Below are positions 1-5,866 of a DNA stretch of 20,321 bases, piece after piece (the first letter of the stretch is position 1; every line of letters starts with the position of its first letter). A model generated the notes under the pieces. It saw nothing but the letters and a program-made list of their open reading frames with translations. It was not told the DNA's origin and searched no databases. The DNA comes from CAYNEI01 sp964396185 (GTDB lineage: Archaea > Thermoplasmatota > SW-10-69-26): assembly GCA_964396185.1 (NCBI GenBank), contig CAYNEI010000040.1, forward strand, positions 1 to 20,321, in the 5' to 3' direction. Made by a program: the position numbers and the translations under genes.

Positions 1-383
1 AGTACCAGCGCGTGCGCATCGAGCGGGCCGCCGAGCTCGTGGACGTGCGCACCCACGGGCCCCTCTGGCACAAGGACCCGGTGGCCATCCTGGACACGCT
101 GATCGAGGGCGGTTTCGACGTGCGGTTCTCGGCCGTGGCGGCCTGGGGGTTGGAGGAGCAGTGGCTGGGGCGCCGGCTCGACCGGGCCGCTCGGGACGAG
201 CTCGTGGAGCTCCAGGAGCGTTACCGCGTCCACCCAGGAGGTGAGGGCGGCGAGTACGAGAGCGTCGTGTTGGACGCGCCCATGTTCAGGCAGCGCATCG
301 AGGTGACCGAGGCCACCACGAGCTGGGAGCGGGATGCGGGCCGATGGACCGTGAAGAGCTTCCGGCTCGTCGACGTCGCTTGA
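1..383 (+). CDS. dph6: Diphthine--ammonia ligase, C-terminal part (5' end outside window)
   Basis: The reading frame is open from base 3 to the TGA at 381-383, so the gene begins before the window. The visible tail begins YQRVRIERAAEL and contains PLWHKDP and the block EGGEYESVVLDAPMF, which match the conserved C-terminal half of the ATP-binding Dph6 family (ATP_bind_4). By family knowledge this enzyme uses ATP and ammonia to amidate diphthine on elongation factor 2, the last step of diphthamide synthesis in Archaea and eukaryotes. The N-terminal PP-loop that binds ATP is not in the window and cannot be checked. A GTG at base 12 could be called as a start, but the similarity runs through it without a break, so I treat the gene as truncated by the window edge. 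The next gene is convergent. Confidence 0.8.
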   Translation, partial: YQRVRIERAAELVDVRTHGPLWHKDPVAILDTLIEGGFDVRFSAVAAWGLEEQWLGRRLDRAARDELVELQERYRVHPGGEGGEYESVVLDAPMFRQRIEVTEATTSWERDAGRWTVKSFRLVDVA

Positions 384-409
384 CACTCGGCCGGATCCAG
401 CAAGGCGGA

Positions 410-778
410 TCAGCCGGCGGATCGAACCTCGGTCTGGATCGTGTCCCTTCCCGCGTCGAGCTTGGCCTGGACCTCGGTCATGAGGCGTGCGAGGTCCTCC
501 TCGACCTCGTGCTTCCCGCCGATCGGGGCCTGGTGCCAACGATCAAGCGTCGCCTCCACGACATCGATCGCCTCTAGCACGTCCTGGAACCAGTCCCGGA
601 TGGCCCCATCGGACATCTCGGCGCTCCCCTTGGCCCAGGCGGTGAGCTCCTCGGCCATCGAGCGCCACGCTTCCAGCTGTGCCTTCACGGTCTCGGGTAG
701 GATCGCTGGATCGAGAGCGTCCAGCTCGGAAGCCCAGCCCTGGTCCGGTGTCGGCGGATCCGTCGTTCCCGGGCGCAT
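410..778 (-). CDS. Hypothetical acidic helical protein
   Basis: I do not recognise a family. The 122-residue product has a Pro/Thr-rich N-terminus and is then almost entirely predicted helix, rich in Glu, Asp, Ala and Trp (for example EAWRSMAEELTAW and EEDLARLMTEVQAK), with no signal peptide or membrane segment. It is probably cytoplasmic. Start choice: the ATG at 778 has GAGGT four bases upstream and an A/T-rich TTTTTGTT element about 27 bases upstream (near 803-810). An ATG at 799 would add seven residues but lacks both. The frame stays open far upstream, antisense to the kinase gene, but that extension is Val/His/Arg-rich and looks like shadow coding. The gene is convergent with dph6 and divergent from the kinase gene. 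It could still be a spurious ORF, although its acidic composition fits the neighbouring real proteins. Confidence 0.55.
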   Translation of the reverse strand: MRPGTTDPPTPDQGWASELDALDPAILPETVKAQLEAWRSMAEELTAWAKGSAEMSDGAIRDWFQDVLEAIDVVEATLDRWHQAPIGGKHEVEEDLARLMTEVQAKLDAGRDTIQTEVRSAG

Positions 779-842
779 AGGGACCTCTTCGGAGGCCATC
801 CAACAAAAACCGTTGTGCCGGCGATCCCATGGAGCCCCGCAA

Positions 843-852
843 CGCTTTAACC
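843..852 (+). promoter_or_regulatory. TATA-like element for a leaderless kinase transcript
   Basis: TTTAA at 846-850 stands out in a GC-rich stretch and is centred 27 bases before the ATG at 875. That is the spacing expected if transcription starts at the start codon. No ribosome-binding sequence lies before this ATG. Visible by eye only; the start site is inferred. Confidence 0.5.
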
Positions 853-874
853 GCCCGGCCTGCTGGCTCCCCTG

Positions 875-1807
875 ATGGCCCAGGCATCCAGCGATGATGT
901 GCTCGTGGTGGGCACCGTCGCCTACGACACGATCAAGACCCCGTTCGACGAGGTCGAGCGTGTGCTCGGCGGGAGCGCTTGCTACTTCTCCAGCGCCTCC
1001 TCGCTGTTCACCGGCACGCACATCGTCAGCGCGGTCGGCCACGACTTCGACATGGACGCGTTGGACTTCCTGGCCAAGCGGGGCGTGGACCTCACCGGCA
1101 TCAACGTCCACGACGACCAGGAGACGTTCCACTGGTCCGGCGAGTACCACTACGACATGAACGCGCGCACCACCCTGGCAACGGACCTCAACGTCCTGGA
1201 AGCCTTCCAGCCCACCGTTCCCGCCAGCGCGCGCAGCGCGCCCGTCGTCTTCCTCGCCAACATCGACCCCGAGCTCCAGCTCGATGTGCTCGACCAGGTG
1301 CCCGACGGACGCCTGGTGGCTGCCGACACCATGAACTTCTGGATCGAGGGCAAGCCGAAGGAGCTCAAGGAGGTCCTCAGCTCCATCGACATCCTCATCC
1401 TCAACGACGAGGAGGCGCGCGAGCTGGCCGACACCCCAAGCCTGGTCGAGGCGATCCGGCGGATCCAGGGCCTCGGGCCGCAAGCCGTGGTGGTCAAGAA
1501 GGGCGAGCACGGCTGCGTGCTGGCCAACCGGGACCACTGGTTCGCTGCCCCCGCCTTCATCCACGCGGATGTGCGCGACCCCACCGGCGCGGGCGATGCC
1601 TTCGCCGGGGGCTTCATGGGCACCCTGGCCGCGCTAGACGGTGTGGATGATATGGGGCTGCGCAAGGCAGCGGTCTACGGGACGGCGTGCGCCAGCATCG
1701 TCATCGAGGACTTCGGCCCGGCCGCGCTGGCCAAGGCGACTCGAGAGGATGTCGAGTCGCGGGCTCGGGAGCTCTCTCGGTTCGCACAGTTCCCCGAGAT
1801 CCCCTGA
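875..1807 (+). CDS. PfkB-family (ribokinase-like) sugar or nucleoside kinase
   Basis: The 310-residue protein carries both PfkB signatures: the N-terminal substrate-binding GG motif (LGGSACYFS, residues 31-39) and the C-terminal DPTGAGDAFAGGF (235-247), in which Asp241 is the expected catalytic base and the glycines form the anion hole. VVVKKGEHGC (205-214) is the strand before the nucleotide site. The opening VVGTVAYDTI...VERVLGG resembles the ribokinase-like subgroup (group C) whose substrate is not settled. It therefore phosphorylates a sugar or nucleoside hydroxyl with ATP, and I cannot name the acceptor. Length is normal and the gene appears intact. It appears leaderless, with a TATA-like box 27 bases upstream. 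It converges on an MTA/SAH deaminase gene, which makes a nucleoside salvage role attractive but unproven. Confidence 0.85.
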   Translation: MAQASSDDVLVVGTVAYDTIKTPFDEVERVLGGSACYFSSASSLFTGTHIVSAVGHDFDMDALDFLAKRGVDLTGINVHDDQETFHWSGEYHYDMNARTTLATDLNVLEAFQPTVPASARSAPVVFLANIDPELQLDVLDQVPDGRLVAADTMNFWIEGKPKELKEVLSSIDILILNDEEARELADTPSLVEAIRRIQGLGPQAVVVKKGEHGCVLANRDHWFAAPAFIHADVRDPTGAGDAFAGGFMGTLAALDGVDDMGLRKAAVYGTACASIVIEDFGPAALAKATREDVESRARELSRFAQFPEIP

Positions 1808-1814
1808 AGGGGGA
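1800..1814. terminator. Short hairpin between convergent kinase and deaminase genes
   Basis: TCCCC (1800-1804) can pair with GGGGA (1810-1814). It spans the stop codon of the kinase gene and lies 23 bases beyond the stop of the convergent deaminase gene, so it could serve either. No clear T tract follows, so the call is weak. Confidence 0.3.
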
Positions 1815-1836
1815 GGAGAGCGTGGGGTTCGCTGCC

Positions 1837-3135
1837 TTACTCGGGGGAGCGGGTGAGCCGCTGGGCCCACGCCCGCGCATCAGCCAGGACAGCCTCGAGG
1901 TCCAGGGTCGCATACGAGCCCTCTTCGTAGAGCACCTCACCGGCCACGATGGTGGCTCGCACGTCGCCTGCTCTGGCCGCATACACCACCTGGCTGACCG
2001 GGTCGTGCATGGGCGCCATGTGGGGCCGGGTGGCGTCGATGACGCAGAGATCCGCGGGTGCTCCCTCCGTGAGGCGTCCTCCCCCCTCGATGCCCAGGGC
2101 CTCGGCCCCGATACGCGTGGCCATGGCCAGCGCTTGGCTGGCAGGCACCGCCCCGGCTTGCCAGCGGTGGTGGTCATGGAGCAGGGCGGCTCGTTTCATC
2201 TCCTGGAACGGGTCCAGGGTGTTGTTGCTGGCCGGCCCGTCGGAGCCAAGCGCCACAGGCACGCCCTCGTGGATGCATTCGGGGAGTGGGAGGTAGCCGC
2301 CGGTGGCCAGCTTCATGTTGGCCGTCGGGTTGTGCACGATGGTGGCATCGGCCCGGGCGACGGCCCGCACTTCGTCCTTGGTGATCCAGCCGCAGTGGGC
2401 CAGCATCGAGCGCTCGGTCAAGCAGCCGTTCTCGGCGAGCTGGGCCACCGGGCGCCGGCCGGTTTCTTGCTCCACGCGGTAGACCTCGTGGCGCGTCTCG
2501 CTGCAGTGCGTCTGGAGGGGCACGTCGTGGCTCTCGGCGAGCTCGGCGCAGGCTTGCAGGGTCTCGGCGCTGCACGTGTAGGTGGCGTGCGGGGCGATGC
2601 TGGCCTGGACGAGCGCGTCTCTGCCGGTCCAGTCGTCCAGGAAGCCGGCGGCCCGCTCGATGGACCGATCGCCTGGCCCCTCCGGGGTGTCGAAGTCCAC
2701 CACGCTGGCACCTGCCAGGCACCGGATCCCCGCCTGGCTGGCCGCCTCGGCCACGGCATGCTCGAAGAGGTACATGTCCGCGAACGCTGTGGTCCCGGCG
2801 GCGAGCATCTCGGCGATGGCCAGCTGGGTGCCCGCGCGCACGGCCTCCGGAGTGATGCGGGCCTCTGCTGGCCAGATGCGGTCGTGTAGCCAAGCCTCCA
2901 GGGGGAGATCATCGGCATAGCCCCTGAACAGGGTCATGGCCGCATGCGTGTGGGCGTTGACGAAGCCGGGTGTGACGATGCACCCGGGGGCGTCGATGAC
3001 GTGGTCGGCCTCGACTCGCCCGGCGCCGATGGACGTGATCGTGCCCTGCTCGATGAGGACGGTGGCGCTGTCGAGGACCCTGGGGCCGCCAGGTGCCGGG
3101 TCGATGACGGTGGCGTGGTCCAGGCGCAGGGACAC
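1837..3135 (-). CDS. mtaD: 5'-methylthioadenosine / S-adenosylhomocysteine deaminase-type amidohydrolase
   Basis: The 432-residue protein is a metal-dependent amidohydrolase of the MTA/SAH deaminase family. It shows the metal-binding H-x-H in NAHTHAAM (His62, His64), HCSE (His210, Glu213), LAHCGW (His247) and LGSDGPASNN (Asp299), in the family order, on a full-length TIM barrel. ADDLPLEAWLHDRIWPAE (74-91) is the typical substrate-loop region. By family knowledge it deaminates S-adenosylhomocysteine or methylthioadenosine to the inosyl compound, a route used in archaea lacking SAH hydrolase. Related enzymes deaminate other purines or guanine, so the substrate is inferred. The start is a GTG at 3135 with an A/T element (revcomp of ATAGAAAAAG, 3155-3164) about 24 bases upstream, suggesting a leaderless transcript. 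It lies 46 bases after a membrane-anchored OB-fold gene on the same strand. Confidence 0.85.
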   Translation of the reverse strand: MSLRLDHATVIDPAPGGPRVLDSATVLIEQGTITSIGAGRVEADHVIDAPGCIVTPGFVNAHTHAAMTLFRGYADDLPLEAWLHDRIWPAEARITPEAVRAGTQLAIAEMLAAGTTAFADMYLFEHAVAEAASQAGIRCLAGASVVDFDTPEGPGDRSIERAAGFLDDWTGRDALVQASIAPHATYTCSAETLQACAELAESHDVPLQTHCSETRHEVYRVEQETGRRPVAQLAENGCLTERSMLAHCGWITKDEVRAVARADATIVHNPTANMKLATGGYLPLPECIHEGVPVALGSDGPASNNTLDPFQEMKRAALLHDHHRWQAGAVPASQALAMATRIGAEALGIEGGGRLTEGAPADLCVIDATRPHMAPMHDPVSQVVYAARAGDVRATIVAGEVLYEEGSYATLDLEAVLADARAWAQRLTRSPE

Positions 3136-3181
3136 GAGCCCCCATCTCGTGGTGATAGAAAAAGGGGGCCGCTCCCCGCTC

Positions 3182-3889
3182 TCAGGCCGTGGCTGGAGCG
3201 ATCTCCTTGACGTGCTCGGCCTTCACGACCTTGCGGCCGCCCTCGGTGACCACGTGGCCGCTGAACTCGTAGTGCTTGCCCTTCTCGACGGGCAAGTTGC
3301 TTGGGACGCACACGGTGCCCTGGCCTTGCCCGTTGCCGTTCTCGAGGCGGAGCATGGACTTCTCGCCGCTGGTGAGGACATCCGCGATGCGGCCGCGCAC
3401 CTCGACCAGGGTCCCCTCGTTGGCTCCGATCTGGTCGGGGTCCACCTTGCGCTTGAACGGCCGGGCCTGGACCCACAGGCTCTCGAAGCTGCGCTCGAGC
3501 TGGGAGACCAGGGCTGGGTGGACGGTGGTCAACGAGAGGGTGCCGGCCTGCACGGGACCCGTGCAGAGGATCGCCTTGCCGCTGCCAACAGCGACGTTGC
3601 CCTTGGCATCCTCGTGGAGGCGGATATCGCACGTCTTGGCGATCTTGCTCGGGAGCTTGGCGCCGGGTGCCACGAGCACGCGGCTGTTCCTGGGAACGTC
3701 CACGCCCTCCAACGAGGTCGTGATGATGCCCGGAGGACCATCCCGGGCGAGCTCCTGGAGCGTCCAGTCTTTCGTGAGCGAGGCGCGTTCGTCGTTGCGG
3801 ACACGCCGGAAGGCGACCTCGAGGGCGAAGGCAGTGGCTGCAACACCGACGAGGAACCCTACGGTAATCCAGAGGAGGTCAACTGGCAT
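3182..3889 (-). CDS. Membrane-anchored protein with C-terminal OB-fold-like domain
   Basis: The 235-residue product has one hydrophobic segment at residues 5-27 (LLWITVGFLVGVAATAFALEV) followed by Arg-rich residues, so it is probably an N-terminal anchor with the rest cytoplasmic. Residues 43-145 form a mixed domain ending in VHPALVSQLERSFESLW. That ending faintly recalls the sensor domain seen in TrmB-like and PLD-like archaeal proteins, but I see no HKD motif. Residues 158-232 (LVEVRGRIADVL ... HYEFSGHVVTEGGRKVVKAEHV) have the five-strand pattern of an OB fold, as in nucleic-acid-binding or small-molecule-binding proteins. The ATG at 3889 is preceded by GGTGA at about five bases, a good archaeal ribosome site. 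The frame stays open a further 66 codons upstream without supporting features. Function unknown. It could be cotranscribed with the deaminase downstream. Confidence 0.65.
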   Translation of the reverse strand: MPVDLLWITVGFLVGVAATAFALEVAFRRVRNDERASLTKDWTLQELARDGPPGIITTSLEGVDVPRNSRVLVAPGAKLPSKIAKTCDIRLHEDAKGNVAVGSGKAILCTGPVQAGTLSLTTVHPALVSQLERSFESLWVQARPFKRKVDPDQIGANEGTLVEVRGRIADVLTSGEKSMLRLENGNGQGQGTVCVPSNLPVEKGKHYEFSGHVVTEGGRKVVKAEHVKEIAPATA

Positions 3890-4272
3890 CCCATCACCAG
3901 GCGACCTTTGGTGGCGCAGAGCATGTATGTTCCGGTTTGGGTCGGTCGCCAAGCAGTTCGCGGCACGCACCCGGTGCCTTGGAGCGCGCGGGCCGCGATC
4001 ACTGGCCGACTGGCTGGGTGGGTGGGAAGCGGGATGCAGTTGGCTGACCAGCAAGCAGGTGTCGAGGGCCAGCGCGCGATGTCGCAAAGGGCAGGGGCGC
4101 CGGAGCGCCGAGCGAACCGGACCGAGTCAGGGTCGTGGAACGACCGCGCCGACCAGGCGTTCGCCTGGCAAGGCGCACGCCGAGCCGGTAGCAGCGCTAC
4201 CGGTGAGAAGTGCAACGCCGCCAGGTGGGCGCCTGGCGAGCCTGACGACGGGAGGTTGTGAGGTGCCCCGCG
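3890..4272. other. Gene-free, hairpin-rich intergenic stretch; candidate structured RNA
   Basis: I see no convincing protein in these 383 bases. The stretch holds a G-quadruplex motif at 4016-4033 and five successive strong hairpins: 4096-4109 (GGCGC/GCGCC), 4131-4145 (GGTCGT/ACGACC), 4153-4168 (CCAGGCG/CGCCTGG), 4185-4203 (CCGGTAGC/GCTACCGG) and 4219-4238 (CGCCAGG/CCTGGCG). Each has 5-8 paired bases and a short loop. I looked for tRNA, RNase P (GAGGAAAGTCC-like core) and SRP S-domain signatures on both strands and found none. An A/T-containing GCATGTATGTT near 3920-3930 could promote a plus-strand transcript of about 300 bases. On the other strand the same bases serve the OB-fold gene. Strand and identity are undetermined. 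Confidence 0.4.
4016..4033 (+). other. G-quadruplex motif
   Basis: Four GGG runs at 4016-4018, 4020-4022, 4024-4026 and 4031-4033 are separated by loops of 1, 1 and 4 bases, matching the G3N1-7 quadruplex pattern on the plus strand. It lies upstream of the hairpin cluster and inside the gene-free stretch. Confidence 0.55.
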
Positions 4273-4584
4273 TCACTGCCGGAGCATGATCTCGATGTTG
4301 ACGTTGTCGGGCACCTGGATGCGCATGAGTTGGCGCAGGGCGCGCTCGTCGGCGTCGATGTCGATCAGGCGCTTGTGGACGCGCATCTCCCAGTGGTCCC
4401 AGGTCTCCGAGCCCTCGCCGTCGGGCGCCTTGCGGCAGGGGACGGTCAGGCGCTGGGTGGGCAGCGGTACGGGGCCGCGGATGGCCACACCGGTACGTTC
4501 AGCGATCGTCTTGATCTGACCACAGACCTCTTCGAGCTTCTTGTGGTCGATGCCTGCTAGCGAGATGCGTGCGCTTTGTGCCAT
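4273..4584 (-). CDS. rps10: 30S ribosomal protein uS10
   Basis: The 103-residue product is a full-length archaeal uS10: ARISLAG at the N-terminus, GPVPLPTQRLTVP, the family core DHWEMRVHKRLIDIDADERALRQLMRI and the C-terminal VNIEIML. It belongs to the head of the small ribosomal subunit. The ATG at 4584 gives the usual archaeal length and has GAGGG about eight bases upstream; an upstream start at 4611 would add nine unconserved residues. In many archaea this gene directly follows elongation factor 1-alpha, but here no tuf gene precedes it: the upstream neighbour is a divergent deacetylase. A TATA-like CTTTATATC on the minus strand (4681-4690) would give a leader of roughly 70 bases. Confidence 0.95.
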   Translation of the reverse strand: MAQSARISLAGIDHKKLEEVCGQIKTIAERTGVAIRGPVPLPTQRLTVPCRKAPDGEGSETWDHWEMRVHKRLIDIDADERALRQLMRIQVPDNVNIEIMLRQ

Positions 4585-4679
4585 GTCGGGATCCCTCTCA
4601 GGGGCTTGCACCCGAATTCCCTCGACGACCCTGGCGGGGCCACGAGCAACCTCGGGGTTAACCCGGCGATAGTCACGTC

Positions 4680-4690
4680 AGATATAAAGC
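4680..4690. promoter_or_regulatory. TATA box, possibly bidirectional, between rps10 and the deacetylase gene
   Basis: GATATAAAGC (plus) / GCTTTATATC (minus) is the best TATA match in this part of the window and the only A/T-rich stretch between the two divergent genes. On the minus strand it would drive rps10 with a ~70-base leader. On the plus strand it would drive the deacetylase gene with a ~60-base leader. A near-palindromic TATA serving both directions is plausible, but polarity cannot be proved from sequence. Confidence 0.55.
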
Positions 4691-4774
4691 TTCGGCTGTC
4701 GCCAGGGGACCGCGGCCTGCGGCCACGGTGGAACGGGTGGGGCCGGCAAGGAACAAGAGGGGGGTCGTGGCTGG

Positions 4775-5806
4775 GTGCCCGTGGTGCTCCACCTTCGCAC
4801 GCATCCCGCCTGCCACGCGCACCGGCTCCCAGAGGCCGCAGGGCCACCGGATGGCCACGTGGAGCGACCGGCCAGGTTGGACGCGTTCCTCGAGGGACTC
4901 GACCAGTGGGAGGGCCCCCTCCACCGCGAGCAGGCCAGGCCTGCGGCCTCCGAGCAGCTCTACGCCGTGCACACGCCTGACCACGTGAAGGCCGTCGAGC
5001 GCGCCTGCCACCACAGCGATCGCCTCGACGCGGACACCTACACTCGGCCCGAGAGCTGGGAGGCCGCCCTGCGCGCAGCGGGTGCGGCCGTCGAGGTGGG
5101 CGAGCTCGCCATGGATGGCAAGGGCGCCATGGCCGCCGTGCGCCCGCCTGGCCACCACGCCGAGAAGGGCCGAGCCATGGGGTTCTGCCTGTTCAACAAC
5201 GTGGCAGTGGCCGCTGAGCATCTGACGACGTTCGGGCACGAGGTGGCCATCGTCGACCTGGATGTCCACCACGGCAACGGGACGCAGGAGATCTTCTACG
5301 ACCGCGGCGACGTCCTCTACGCCAGCATCCACCAAGCACCCTTCTACCCAGGCACGGGCCAGGTCCACGAGACCGGGCGAGGCGAGGGGGCGGGCAAGAC
5401 GATCAACCTCCCCGTGCCAGCGGGCACAGGCCACGAGGGGTGGTGCGAGCTCATCGAGCGCGTGCTTTTGCCCGTCGTGGACGCCTTCGCCCCTGACGTG
5501 CTCCTGGTCAGCGTCGGCTACGACGGTCACCGGCTCGATCCCCTCGGCGGGTTCGAGCTCACTGCCGAGAGCTACCACATAGCCCTCACCCAGCTCGCCA
5601 CGGCTTGCCCGCGCATGGCCAGCGTGCTCGAGGGAGGCTACAGCCTCGATGCGCTACGCACCAGCGCGACAGCCAGCGCGGCTGCCTTGGCCGGGCAGCC
5701 CTGCCCCGTGGACGAGCCGCCTGGCCCTGGGCTCAAGCCGTGGCGCATGGTGCGCAGCCAGGTCGAGTCGCACCTGGCTCCCAACTGGCCGGTGCTGATG
5801 GATTAG
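4775..5806 (+). CDS. Histone deacetylase-fold (class II-like) metal amidohydrolase
   Basis: The 343-residue protein has the whole active site of the arginase/deacetylase superfamily: the His pair in RPPGHHAE (His127, His128), the zinc ligands in VDLDVHHGNGTQ (Asp163, His165), a third ligand Asp250 in VSVGYDGHRLDPLGG, and the transition-state Tyr289 in LEGGYS. GFCLFNNVAVAA and YPGTG are also typical. It should be an active Zn-dependent deacetylase. Substrates in this family include acetyl-lysine, acetylpolyamines and acetoin-pathway proteins, and I cannot choose. The start is a GTG at 4775 with a purine-rich GAGGGGGG about ten bases before it. Later GTGs at 4781 and 4784 are possible. The gene is divergent from rps10 and shares its promoter region. 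Confidence 0.88.
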   Translation: MPVVLHLRTHPACHAHRLPEAAGPPDGHVERPARLDAFLEGLDQWEGPLHREQARPAASEQLYAVHTPDHVKAVERACHHSDRLDADTYTRPESWEAALRAAGAAVEVGELAMDGKGAMAAVRPPGHHAEKGRAMGFCLFNNVAVAAEHLTTFGHEVAIVDLDVHHGNGTQEIFYDRGDVLYASIHQAPFYPGTGQVHETGRGEGAGKTINLPVPAGTGHEGWCELIERVLLPVVDAFAPDVLLVSVGYDGHRLDPLGGFELTAESYHIALTQLATACPRMASVLEGGYSLDALRTSATASAAALAGQPCPVDEPPGPGLKPWRMVRSQVESHLAPNWPVLMD

Positions 5807-5807
5807 A

Positions 5808-5820
5808 CCGAACAGTTCGG
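5808..5820. promoter_or_regulatory. Palindrome upstream of the repeat-protein gene; possible operator
   Basis: CCGAACAGTTCGG has perfect 6-base arms around a central A. It sits just after the deacetylase stop codon and just before GGTTTTCC (5827-5834), the likely TATA element of the secreted repeat protein, so it could be an operator or a small terminator hairpin. No T tract follows. Confidence 0.4.
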
Positions 5821-5866
5821 AAAGGGTTTTCCCGGCCAAGCCCGCTGGGGAGTTCGGAGGCTCGAT

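Noticed and set aside
441..875. Plus-strand open frame opposite the small hypothetical gene
   Set aside because: Ser/Arg-rich product with no recognisable pattern; the minus-strand frame has better composition and promoter-like signals.
779..1564. Upstream extension of the minus-strand frame that ends at 410, antisense to the kinase gene
   Set aside because: Its composition (Val, His, Arg, Gly-rich) mirrors the GC-rich third positions of the kinase gene on the other strand, and only the last ~120 residues look like a real acidic helical protein.
1687..2889. 400-codon plus-strand frame over the deaminase gene
   Set aside because: Antisense shadow of a full-length, motif-complete amidohydrolase.
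4585..4680. Possible tRNA between rps10 and the TATA box
   Set aside because: GGGTGCAAGCCC resembles a T-arm, but the TTC of the loop is missing and no cloverleaf can be formed.
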